In this document: positions 1 through 9,792 of the stretch, in pieces
How positions within the stretch are numbered: the first letter of the stretch is position 1
How the letters are laid out: the number at the start of each line of letters is the position of its first letter
Assembly (NCBI GenBank): GCA_024398135.1
Contig: CP073750.1
Span: forward strand, 1,674,001-1,738,000
DNA from: a bacterium SCSIO 12643
GTDB taxonomy: Bacteria > Bacteroidota > Bacteroidia > Flavobacteriales_G > Salibacteraceae
DNA: 64,000 bases
Reading direction: 5' to 3'
Notes under the pieces: model-generated
What the model was told of the DNA's origin: nothing
The model's database searches: none
What the model saw: only the letters and a program-made list of their open reading frames with translations
Position numbers and translations under genes: made by a program

Positions 1-3000
1 TTGCCTCCAAGAGCTTTTTATCCTTTTCAGTAACAGCATCTCCTGTTGCATGCAACTCTCCATTTTCTCCGCGAGTAATATTCAAAGACGTTGAAGCATC
101 TATCTTCTCTGTTGCTTCATCAGCATCTTCTCCTGTGACAAACACTTTTTCTCCTTTACCCTTATAGTCTATAACCGAAACCGGACTATTTTTAAAATAG
201 GCATAGGGTGATTGCCAAGAATATTTATGAGCCCAAGGATCAACACTCAAAAACTTCCCAATTCTCGGATCATAAATCCTAGCCCCAAAATCCAATGAGT
301 TACTTGTTCCCTTGATTTCATCATCCTTTTCATGTCCGTTAAACCCATACCTGTAATCATCCGTACTCGCATTACGCATTGGCATCAATGATCCAAATGC
401 ATAATAATCCGCTGCAGAGATCACTTCGGCTAAGTATTCTACTCCTTCTACTTTCGGAGTTGGATCAGAGCTTTGCACACTTGAATTAGTCCCCAGGATA
501 CCATCTCTACCATGGCTACTGTAATCCTTCACAACTTGGTTCACAATATTATCCATTGGATAATAACACTCTAGATTACTTTCACTGCCTGAAAGCCTCT
601 TATTCATATAACTTTGTATTTGCTCTTGAGTTCTTGGAGTACTCCAAATTCTCACTTCATCCATTCCTCCTAAAGTTGGAGCTCCTGTCCAAGACTGTCC
701 AATATTAAAAGACGTTCGTGTATGAGGAATCGCATTGTAAGTCAAATTATCAGTACCTCGCTCTACGCCATTTATATACCAGGTTACTGTTCCTGCTGTA
801 ACATTTTTCACCACTGCAATATGACTCCATTCATTTTCTACTAATGGTACATTTGCTGTTAAATGATCATAATTTGTTCCATCACCGTAATAAAATTTTA
901 AATATCCATTTTGAAAAACACCAATATGGCCAGCATTTTTCCACCAAAGTGAAATTAAATCATGACGATTAGCAAAGTCTTTTGGTTTCACCCACATCTC
1001 AATGGTCAGATCATTTGTGAAAGAACTTATCGTAGCATTTACACGAACGTAGTCATTTAAACCATCATTCACTTCTCCAAACTCTAAATATTTACGAGAG
1101 TAATCAGCTTTCTTTCTATCCGTCACCACACTTCTAACATTTCCTAAATGATCCTTTAACTCATAACTCTTCGCTCCCACTGTTCGTGTCGAAGATGTCA
1201 CCGTTGTATATGGATTCGGAGCAGTCACATTAAAATCCGTTTGGGTTTGTGACTTGGTAAACTGATAATTATTCACCGATACATTCGTTTGAGTCGCGAT
1301 CTCCTGGTTCATATTCTTATTCCCCAATCGATCCGACCCATATAATGGCACTTCTGATAGTTTTAATATCACATTATTCCCCACCGGTTTCTTGTCATAA
1401 ATAGCCATTACATTCCCGCTCGCATCGCGCAAGTAATACTGTTTCTTTATTAAGCCTCCTGAGTTAGTCAAAACTTCTTTGGTTATTCGGTTTCCCATCC
1501 CATCGTATTCAAATATAATGGTTTCTGATGAACCTATCACTCGTTTTACCTTACCAATTACATTCCACTCTATTTCCGTGTCATTATAATTATCATTCAC
1601 CAAATTCCCCATATCATCATATTCATAGTTCTCATCTCCTTGTGTCCCCATATGAAAATCTGATGTTCCAGAAGGAATCACAGAAGATGCATCTTCAATA
1701 TGATCCAGCCTGTTATTCACTCCAGGACTTACATATTGGTAATCCATATCATCCACTTTTCCTTGTGATGAAGTTCCATATCTATCCACTGTTTTGATAT
1801 TTCCATTCGCATCATAAGTAAATGACTCATCGTATCGTTTACCATCATCTAAATATTTCGCGCCATCCCACCATTTAAAATCGGAGTTTAATATTCGGTT
1901 TAATGCATCATATCGATAGACATTCATCTTCACATCGTACTCATCCATCGTTAATCCTCCGGTAAACGTATTGGTCAACCACGTACTAATATTTCCATTG
2001 TATAACGAAGTATTACTATTCACATCTGACCCTGCTGCCGTAAACGGATTGTATTGACTATGCTTACCAATACGCGTTTCTTTTCTTTGATAATCTCCGT
2101 CAAAATACCCCAATTCCATCGCAAATGCATCTCTTGCTGTACTGTTAATCGCAAAGTCTTTTTTGGTAATCGTCACACCTGCTGCGGTTAGTCCTAAACC
2201 AGTAGGTAATGATCCTTCTCCAGTAGCATAGATTTTCACTTTATGATCTCCTACTACTTCTGCTTTGAGTCTATTCAATAGTCCTGAACTCGCTTTTTCA
2301 TAGGACGCATTAATCTCTGAACTTAATGCCAAAGCAAATAATTCAGGTGTACTTACTGACGTAAAACTATACGTTGTACTTGATCCATTTAAACTCAACG
2401 TTGCACTACTTACAGAACCCGATACATTTGTAATATCAATATATCCTACATGTGCACCATCCGCACCTTTATCATTGCGTCCTTTGGTATCTAAGTCTAC
2501 TGTATTTACACTCTTTAAGAAACCTTGCAATGTATACACATAATCTACACCCTGAATTTCATCCTGGCCCAATTCTATTCGACTTAATGGGCCATGTAAA
2601 TAATATTCATATGCTGCATCTCTGTCCCATAAAATGCCATCTTTGGATGTATAAACTTCTGTGATTCTATTGTCTTCATCATAGTTATATCTATGATAGA
2701 ACTGGTCTTCACTATCTACATCATAATGACTATTGTATTTCACTTGATTCACATTCCCACTCACCAGGTCATATTCATAATCCAGAATTTTCACTCCGAT
2801 CTCATCCATATCGTGAATCAACTTTTTCACATTACCATGCATATCATAACTATAATATGTTGTCACATGATCATTCCAGGTCTTTTCTACACGATTTCGC
2901 ACATTTTCCAGTGCTATACTTGTTACTCCACCTGTTTGATTGGTTATATCAGCTGTACTGTTTCTACTCTTTCCATATTGAGTATATACCTCTTCTGATG

Positions 3001-6000
3001 TGGTATAACCTGATAAACTTGGATCTAAAATTATATTCGTCAACATCTGATCAAAACTTACTGCTGACGAACTGGTTACCTGACCCACTTCAACAACTCT
3101 GCCCAATTTATCATACTTAGTATAACTAAACTTATTGTTATTATCATCTTGATTCGAATTTTGACTCAGTACCAATTGACCCAGATTATTATATCCAAAC
3201 TGACTCTGTCCTCCATCAGGAGTATCCTGCCATACCAATTGCTTTAATGAATTGTATCTATACTTTGTACGCATTGTATGTGATGGATACACTGGCGTAT
3301 TTCCTGCTGGATTATCTCTATACGTTTTCACAGATGATACCTGAGATGCATTCAACAAATTCACTCCAAGTGGAGGAACTGTCTCAATCAAATTCCCAGC
3401 TCTATCATAGTAATACAAAGTATATTGACCAGCCACCAAATCATATCTCATACTTAGATTATCCGTATAATCCTCCGCACACTTTTTATAATTCTCTTTT
3501 AATTCATTCGTCTTATCCTCCAAACATGCACTTAATAATCCTCTAATCGCATTATTCTGATTTTGTTGTTGAATCTCTTCGCACGATAATGGAACTTCTA
3601 TATCCTTTGGCGTATTATCTACCTCAAACGTATATCTCACACATACATCACAAGATTTAGAATAATAATTAGCACAATTAGTTTGTTTTCGAAATTCATC
3701 TATCTCACTCGCATCGTAATCGGTTGATGATTTTGCTGTAGTATTATAAGTGTTGCCCGATACATGCCCATATGTAAATGGCACATAACATCCTAAATAT
3801 TCAACATTACTTGATATACCCTGGTACACATTAACTACTCCTGATCCATTTACAGAACCCACAGGAGGATTCCCTGTATAATACAACATATTGGGGTTCA
3901 AATCTATTTGGAAAAACTCTCCTGATCCATTATACACAATATCATTAAATACTTTTCTATTTACATTATTGTATAAATAAGGTGTATAAGAGGCACCTGA
4001 ATAATCGTAATATGATCCTGTTTCTATTGTCAATCCCCTCATCCATGAATCATGGCTATTCGCATTTTGTGGTTCAATCTGAAATCCTGCTATTATATTG
4101 GGTTGTTGTGGACCACTCTCACAATCGTTCTCTAATGTCAACTTCACCATAGTAATAATACTCTCTCTACTTTTAGTCACCACACCTGTCTCACTTGTCT
4201 CTTCAATCTCCGAAATCTGTGCCTCTACATATGTCTTTGCTCTTAATAATCCCGCAGTAGATGTTATCCATTCCTTCTCATCTTCGTAGACTTCCACATA
4301 TATAGTTTCATTCGCTACAGGGGTTGGTAAACTAGTTGTATAAGTTGCTGATACCCCAGTAGCTTGACGTGAATCTATCAGCGTCTTAAATGAAGTTTTC
4401 CAAAAATCTGCAATATCATCTCCCAATACTTGCATTTCTTGATCAACCGATACATCTATACCTGATAAACTACTAACTGAATTTCCGATAACTTCTGCAT
4501 ATCCATATGGACAATTTGTAGATGTTGCACTTGCAGTAGAACAAGTATTCAAAGCATCTAAACTTTTGTTACTACTCACTTCTGATGGATAATCAAAATT
4601 CACAAAGTCACCGGAAAGAGTTCCTTCTAATTTTATTAATGATGGTTCAATTAAAGCCTCTTCATCATATAAATATACCTTCAAAATATTCCCGGAACTA
4701 CTCGCTCTCATTATAGGATTAGATGAAGTTTTATTGATTTCATCTGCGATTAATGTTGCACTTTCTGAATATGTACTACCTGCTAAAACTTTCTTGTTCA
4801 TTACATATTCTACATTCGTTCCATCATCATACTTCAATAAAAACTCCGTTGATCCTCCCCATGGAAAATCACTAATATCTATACTCGCTATTGCTGTATA
4901 ATCTACCGGAGTCACTTTATTATAATGATACCACTCAGAATTAGACTTCCAACACATATTCTCTGATGGCACTGCATGGAAATTATCAAACTGATCAAAA
5001 TAAAACTCTGCAATATGATAACGCACATCATAACCTGAAGGACTCACCCCTTTGAATATTCCACAGTGATCCAGATCACTAAGATTTTCAGGAGCCACCG
5101 CCCATGAAAATATCTCCGCCCCTGTTGAACATAATAATCTTACGTTCAACTCTAATATCTCATCATCTGAAAAATCATTCGGCATTATCTCTCTAAATAT
5201 TACATTCACCTGAGCTGTTACTGATCTAAGCGTTCCTGTTCCATCCGATAGAGAAAAACCTTTTTCATAAGTATTCATTCTATCTCCCTGACTTCCTAAT
5301 GGAGTTAGAACATGTTGTGGATTAGGACTCACCCAATTACTTCTTTCAGACATTCCCCTTTCTAAATTATCATAGAAAAACTTAACTATCTCTTCTTTAA
5401 CCTCTTTTTGATAATCTGATACCGAATATCCATTTTGTATATATGGTGCATAATGTGCGGTCCCTAAAACTACATCTTCAATGTCCTGACGCTCTTTTGC
5501 TAACCTTTGCTGAACTTCTGTATCATCATATACATCGCTCATCTTAAAAGTCCCTGGAATTGAAATCTGATCTACTCCTACTCCATTTATAGAAAATGAA
5601 TTCTCATTGTTTGTCTCTGAATCAAACTTCGCCCGACCCTCTAAATAAGTATGTAGTTCCTTATGACACTTTGTTTTACAATGTGCTACCATTAATTCAA
5701 TCTCACAATCTTTTTTCGTGCTTACTATACCAGCTATATCATCTTCCCAATCATCTGAATAGATATCTGTATGACCATTGGCCAAATTTGCGGCTAAAAC
5801 CGCATTATTATATGCCACCTCGTACATCAACTTATTATCATCACATTGCTCCTCACATGATAACTCTAATTCCACAGATGCAGTCGAATTAGAAATCTCA
5901 TCTTTCATCTCTGGCATCGGGTCTGGAATCTTCTCTAAACAATCACACCCCATCTCTGCCAATGCCGCACGGTCTGACTCCTCTGCCCCTGTATTCACTG

Positions 6001-9000
6001 TCGAATTTGGATATTGCAAATACCTTAAACAATTATCATGTGCCAGGGCCTGTGTTTTATCTATATGTGTATTATGATTCTGATAAAAACTAGCTGATGA
6101 ATAAAAACCCGAATGAACTACCTCTACTAATTTTACCTGATTCGATGGTATCCCTCCTATATTAGGCGGACCTCCCGGATGTTCAATATTATTATAGGTC
6201 ACTATTATTCCTTTATTCTTCATATTCGCCAAATTCACTGCATCTATGAATTCCTGTGAAGATCCGTTTTGACCATATGCTACAATATCTATCCAATAAC
6301 TACAACCAGGGCCTTCACTCGATACAGATAAACAATTAAATACACCTAATAAAAAATCATAATTCTCTTTAAAAGCACCTGCGGCAGAACCAGGGTTCTG
6401 GATTCCTCCATTCGCCATGCTCTCTGCTATCGTGATATTATTATCTAATAACTCACCATATAATGTAATACATGATAATATAGTATTTGACGCTATACCT
6501 TCATTACACATCCAATCTGTAATTAGGCCCTTAAAGTCTGCTATCGATGTTTGACTAATATTATTACTTAACAGATCTCCTGCTGGTTTTGTCAAAATAT
6601 TTTTATAATACGTATTGTTGCCATCGTTTAATTGATAGGTCTTTTCTTTTTGAACATAGTTATACAATGTAGTCGCCAATGCGGTAGCCTTTGAGTTAAA
6701 ATTAGGATCTGCACAAGTAAACCCTTCTATTGTATCACAACTCCATTGTGGAGCTGGTAAACTATATGGCCCACAACAGTTCTCTGTCAATGTCCAATTC
6801 TCATACTGTGACTCTAATTCTGAAATATAATAATCTAAATAAGTCTGCCCAGAATTAGGCCCCTCTAAATCATTAATCACTACCTCTTTCTCTATCGTAT
6901 ACACCCCAGGCTTTAAATGGATTGTTCCTGAAGTAATTCCTGATAAAAATGCACTACTCACTGTATTTCCAGCTGTTGATGTATTCGTATAATCTACTGC
7001 TGATACTGTAATATTGCCTGGAGCACTTCCATTCAAAAGATTACTATATACCGCATTTGTTTGTCCACACTCCAATAAATAACTTGGCGGGATATTTATC
7101 TCTAAACGTACATTACGATCCGGATCACTTGGATATTTCGGACTTGTAATCGTTATATAAACCTTGTAATCACACTCCGAACAAATATCATCACAATCGC
7201 CACATCCATTATCACAATCTAAATTAAAATCTGATGGAGAAAACGAATACGTTAAATCAATTTGATCTGCTTTTACCGAATTAAAAGTTCCTGCTCCCAT
7301 CACCATTAATGTCTTCGAAGACGAACTACTATATCCATCTGAAGACAACATCCCTTCTGATAATGCATCCTCTACTGTTATAGTTTGCATCCCTCCTACT
7401 GGCGTTTGTCTATTTGAATAATCTGTTACTCTAGCTCCATCCAACATCGTGGCCAATACTTCCCCCTTTTTGGTCATATAATTAATAGAGGTTACTCCAT
7501 TTGGATCTCTTGTACTCGTTTTATATACATTCTCAGCCAATGGTGCTTCATTTCCAAATATGTAATCTAACTCTTGCTGTGCAACACTCCCATATTCCAC
7601 CACCGTATTATGCGCTCCTGATACATTCGTTGGATCTCCCAACTTCAGCACGTCACCGACTCCTCCTTGAACCCATACTCTTCCTGTTGCATCCGGAGTA
7701 TATACATTTCTGGTATATGTCTGACCTTCCCCATCAGCCACATATAATCCATCCATCGATCCATTATTCTGATCACTATAATACTGAGACAATGAAGAAG
7801 TAGACTTTACACTATTAGGCGCAAACATTTTTCCATCCGTATCAAAATCTGCTGCTGAATAGACCCCTCCTGTTGATGAGGAAATCATAAAATGATTATC
7901 ATACTCAAAATAAGACTTTTGAGTAGGTGCCATCATCGTATTTAATGCTCCTCTACCCGAATAATCATATACAGTCGCATTGGCTACAACTTCTTCTCTA
8001 CTATTTAATTTCGTTTGAGTTTGTCTTACCTGATTTAATCCATTCGCATAAGTTACCACTTCTTTTCTCTTGCCTCCTTCTGCAAACTGTTGCATATAAC
8101 TCCAGTTCTTCCCCTGCTCAAAACTTTGATCTATGAAAAACTCATTATTTGCCGAACTTCCCCCTGGCTTATAATTTCCAGATGGTGATGTAACTTTAAA
8201 TTTTTGTCCCCCATCTGTACTTGCCGGAGTATAAAAATGTCCTAACGAAGCATCTATTGATAAACTGGACCATTCTCCTATATTCTTAACATTTGTTGCA
8301 CCACCTGAATATTGTGATCCAATCGGTCTTACTCTCCATACATAATAGCCTTCTCCTGAACTTGGCATAAATGCATACGAACGCACTCCTCCATCTACTC
8401 TTACTTTTAAAGCTTTACTCCAATCTTTATATAACGTATATGATCCTCCTGAACCTTTTTTAGGATCTACTTTTAGTATCTCTAAATCATATGACTCAAA
8501 ATAATCTCTATTTGTACCATTTGAACTATGACTACTCCAACTTAACATTACCTTGCTCTCTTGAGCTGAAATAACATCTACCGACTGATAATTGATATTA
8601 CTTGAGGAATGTAAGTGATACTTATACTTCGCCTGATAATCCACCTTTAAACGTAAATTATTAGGTATCGTTCCTGTTACACTCGTCACTGTTAATCTTA
8701 CAGCACTTGAAGAATGAAAATTAGATCTGATATACTGCTTGGCATCTCTTAAATCGTTCGAATTCACCGTCAACACACCCGATAAAACCACTGAGCTCCC
8801 TGAAGAATTTGAGTATTCTAAATCATATCCAACACTTATAGTCCCTTGCGTTATATTAGGGTTTGTTACATCTCCATAATCCAATGAAACCAACATAATC
8901 AACTCGTCTGTACTCACTGTTTGTGATCCGTTTGTTGACAATGAAGAATAACTCCCTGTAAGCGAATTATTCACTAAAATATTAGACCCTTCAAAAACAA

Positions 9001-9082
9001 TTTGAGAGATCACACTACCGCTCATCGCAACTATTGCAACGAACAATAAAAACACTTTATGTAATTGATTCTTTAGTTTCAT
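1..9082 (-). CDS. giant secreted YD/RHS-repeat protein with LamG domain (C-terminus cut by window edge)
   Basis: The frame is open from an ATG at 9082 to the window edge, at least 3,027 residues, so the 3' end is missing. Residues 1-24 are a signal peptide (hydrophobic run VFLLFVAIVA), implying Sec export. Residues about 25-1950 are long, Ser/Thr/Tyr-rich and of unknown fold, with a cysteine cluster at 623-637. YD repeats (KYDKLGRVVEVG, YDMHGNVKKL, YDANGNIKTV, YDGMGNRITKEV) fill about 1980-2650. A LamG/concanavalin-like domain (EMWVKP, WYINGVERG, MDEVRIW) spans about 2660-2830. The RHS-associated core (FNGHEKDDE, LDFGARIYDP, FLSVDPWAHKY) lies at about 2890-2965. About 60 further residues (SLNITRGENGELHATG) look like the start of a C-terminal variable domain. 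RHS shells of known families encapsulate a C-terminal effector; that this one does is inference. It is the last visible gene of a six-gene operon, 2 bases after its neighbour. Confidence 0.95.
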   Translation of the reverse strand, partial: MKLKNQLHKVFLLFVAIVAMSGSVISQIVFEGSNILVNNSLTGSYSSLSTNGSQTVSTDELIMLVSLDYGDVTNPNITQGTISVGYDLEYSNSSGSSVVLSGVLTVNSNDLRDAKQYIRSNFHSSSAVRLTVTSVTGTIPNNLRLKVDYQAKYKYHLHSSSNINYQSVDVISAQESKVMLSWSSHSSNGTNRDYFESYDLEILKVDPKKGSGGSYTLYKDWSKALKVRVDGGVRSYAFMPSSGEGYYVWRVRPIGSQYSGGATNVKNIGEWSSLSIDASLGHFYTPASTDGGQKFKVTSPSGNYKPGGSSANNEFFIDQSFEQGKNWSYMQQFAEGGKRKEVVTYANGLNQVRQTQTKLNSREEVVANATVYDYSGRGALNTMMAPTQKSYFEYDNHFMISSSTGGVYSAADFDTDGKMFAPNSVKSTSSLSQYYSDQNNGSMDGLYVADGEGQTYTRNVYTPDATGRVWVQGGVGDVLKLGDPTNVSGAHNTVVEYGSVAQQELDYIFGNEAPLAENVYKTSTRDPNGVTSINYMTKKGEVLATMLDGARVTDYSNRQTPVGGMQTITVEDALSEGMLSSDGYSSSSSKTLMVMGAGTFNSVKADQIDLTYSFSPSDFNLDCDNGCGDCDDICSECDYKVYITITSPKYPSDPDRNVRLEINIPPSYLLECGQTNAVYSNLLNGSAPGNITVSAVDYTNTSTAGNTVSSAFLSGITSGTIHLKPGVYTIEKEVVINDLEGPNSGQTYLDYYISELESQYENWTLTENCCGPYSLPAPQWSCDTIEGFTCADPNFNSKATALATTLYNYVQKEKTYQLNDGNNTYYKNILTKPAGDLLSNNISQTSIADFKGLITDWMCNEGIASNTILSCITLYGELLDNNITIAESMANGGIQNPGSAAGAFKENYDFLLGVFNCLSVSSEGPGCSYWIDIVAYGQNGSSQEFIDAVNLANMKNKGIIVTYNNIEHPGGPPNIGGIPSNQVKLVEVVHSGFYSSASFYQNHNTHIDKTQALAHDNCLRYLQYPNSTVNTGAEESDRAALAEMGCDCLEKIPDPMPEMKDEISNSTASVELELSCEEQCDDNKLMYEVAYNNAVLAANLANGHTDIYSDDWEDDIAGIVSTKKDCEIELMVAHCKTKCHKELHTYLEGRAKFDSETNNENSFSINGVGVDQISIPGTFKMSDVYDDTEVQQRLAKERQDIEDVVLGTAHYAPYIQNGYSVSDYQKEVKEEIVKFFYDNLERGMSERSNWVSPNPQHVLTPLGSQGDRMNTYEKGFSLSDGTGTLRSVTAQVNVIFREIMPNDFSDDEILELNVRLLCSTGAEIFSWAVAPENLSDLDHCGIFKGVSPSGYDVRYHIAEFYFDQFDNFHAVPSENMCWKSNSEWYHYNKVTPVDYTAIASIDISDFPWGGSTEFLLKYDDGTNVEYVMNKKVLAGSTYSESATLIADEINKTSSNPIMRASSSGNILKVYLYDEEALIEPSLIKLEGTLSGDFVNFDYPSEVSSNKSLDALNTCSTASATSTNCPYGYAEVIGNSVSSLSGIDVSVDQEMQVLGDDIADFWKTSFKTLIDSRQATGVSATYTTSLPTPVANETIYVEVYEDEKEWITSTAGLLRAKTYVEAQISEIEETSETGVVTKSRESIITMVKLTLENDCESGPQQPNIIAGFQIEPQNANSHDSWMRGLTIETGSYYDYSGASYTPYLYNNVNRKVFNDIVYNGSGEFFQIDLNPNMLYYTGNPPVGSVNGSGVVNVYQGISSNVEYLGCYVPFTYGHVSGNTYNTTAKSSTDYDASEIDEFRKQTNCANYYSKSCDVCVRYTFEVDNTPKDIEVPLSCEEIQQQNQNNAIRGLLSACLEDKTNELKENYKKCAEDYTDNLSMRYDLVAGQYTLYYYDRAGNLIETVPPLGVNLLNASQVSSVKTYRDNPAGNTPVYPSHTMRTKYRYNSLKQLVWQDTPDGGQSQFGYNNLGQLVLSQNSNQDDNNNKFSYTKYDKLGRVVEVGQVTSSSAVSFDQMLTNIILDPSLSGYTTSEEVYTQYGKSRNSTADITNQTGGVTSIALENVRNRVEKTWNDHVTTYYSYDMHGNVKKLIHDMDEIGVKILDYEYDLVSGNVNQVKYNSHYDVDSEDQFYHRYNYDEDNRITEVYTSKDGILWDRDAAYEYYLHGPLSRIELGQDEIQGVDYVYTLQGFLKSVNTVDLDTKGRNDKGADGAHVGYIDITNVSGSVSSATLSLNGSSTTYSFTSVSTPELFALALSSEINASYEKASSGLLNRLKAEVVGDHKVKIYATGEGSLPTGLGLTAAGVTITKKDFAINSTARDAFAMELGYFDGDYQRKETRIGKHSQYNPFTAAGSDVNSNTSLYNGNISTWLTNTFTGGLTMDEYDVKMNVYRYDALNRILNSDFKWWDGAKYLDDGKRYDESFTYDANGNIKTVDRYGTSSQGKVDDMDYQYVSPGVNNRLDHIEDASSVIPSGTSDFHMGTQGDENYEYDDMGNLVNDNYNDTEIEWNVIGKVKRVIGSSETIIFEYDGMGNRITKEVLTNSGGLIKKQYYLRDASGNVMAIYDKKPVGNNVILKLSEVPLYGSDRLGNKNMNQEIATQTNVSVNNYQFTKSQTQTDFNVTAPNPYTTVTSSTRTVGAKSYELKDHLGNVRSVVTDRKKADYSRKYLEFGEVNDGLNDYVRVNATISSFTNDLTIEMWVKPKDFANRHDLISLWWKNAGHIGVFQNGYLKFYYGDGTNYDHLTANVPLVENEWSHIAVVKNVTAGTVTWYINGVERGTDNLTYNAIPHTRTSFNIGQSWTGAPTLGGMDEVRIWSTPRTQEQIQSYMNKRLSGSESNLECYYPMDNIVNQVVKDYSSHGRDGILGTNSSVQSSDPTPKVEGVEYLAEVISAADYYAFGSLMPMRNASTDDYRYGFNGHEKDDEIKGTSNSLDFGARIYDPRIGKFLSVDPWAHKYSWQSPYAYFKNSPVSVIDYKGKGEKVFVTGEDADEATEKIDASTSLNITRGENGELHATGDAVTEKDKKLLEA

Positions 9083-9084
9083 AA

Positions 9085-9789
9085 TTAGAGTTTTGATATA
9101 GAGTAATTTTTATAACGTGCTAAAAGCTCTTCCTTTTCATTAAAAAAATAGCGTTTCACATCATGATGTGGGTATGCCGAAAATCGTGCCTTTGACACCA
9201 ATTCAACATACGTGATTTCTTCGTAGAGTTGCTCCGAATAATAGCCTTTTACTATACTATCCGGTAAAATCTCCCCTTTAGAATAGTATATGTTCTGATA
9301 CATCAGATTATCAAACTTGTAATAATTCTTAGGGGCTATTTTACATTCATACGAAATATTCTTCCCCTCATTATAGGTTACCGATGATGTATAAGACATA
9401 ATTGAATCAAAAGCATTTACCAGACTATTCATATAACCGGTTGCCATTTCTTCTTCCGATTCTATCTCTTTGATATATATCTTTTTCGCTTCTTCATTTA
9501 AAATGATCATCAGACTATCATCTATATAATAGCTCATCTCATCACTGCTTATAATGACCATCTTTCCATTCTTATAAAAATCGGTCGTTCTTACATCTGA
9601 TGTATAACTTGATTTACGCGAATAGGTCTGCATCTGAAAATGTAAATACTTCTCCGTATTCACCATATTTGCATAATCCGAAGTATGTTGCTTTAATTTT
9701 TCTATCGCATCTAAAGGAAACTGGTATTGAGATATAACAATACCTCTCATCCCCAATAGCAATACCATCATTATCAATCCTGTTCTCAT
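9085..9789 (-). CDS. exported protein of unknown function, possibly LolA-like
   Basis: The 234-residue product begins with a signal peptide (TGLIMMVLLLG, likely cleaved after VISQ). The rest is soluble with alternating short β-strand-like segments: a run on yellowing-out motifs such as FYKNGKMVII and EEAKKIYIKEI resembles the strand pattern of LolA-type half-barrel proteins, but no diagnostic motif supports that family, so the call is only a suggestion. The gene sits 3 bases after the 541-residue protein gene and 2 bases before the giant RHS gene, so it is almost certainly cotranscribed and may assist folding or envelope transit of the RHS protein. That role is inference from position alone. 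Confidence 0.8.
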   Translation of the reverse strand: MRTGLIMMVLLLGMRGIVISQYQFPLDAIEKLKQHTSDYANMVNTEKYLHFQMQTYSRKSSYTSDVRTTDFYKNGKMVIISSDEMSYYIDDSLMIILNEEAKKIYIKEIESEEEMATGYMNSLVNAFDSIMSYTSSVTYNEGKNISYECKIAPKNYYKFDNLMYQNIYYSKGEILPDSIVKGYYSEQLYEEITYVELVSKARFSAYPHHDVKRYFFNEKEELLARYKNYSISKL

Positions 9790-9792
9790 ATC

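Noticed and set aside
1528-8136. Many plus-strand frames rich in His, Leu, Tyr and Pro across the first 9 kb
   Set aside because: They are antisense shadows of the giant minus-strand RHS gene, which is open throughout.
9085-9789. Immunity gene for the RHS protein
   Set aside because: It precedes the RHS gene rather than following it and has a signal peptide; immunity genes usually lie directly downstream of the toxin tail, which is outside the window.
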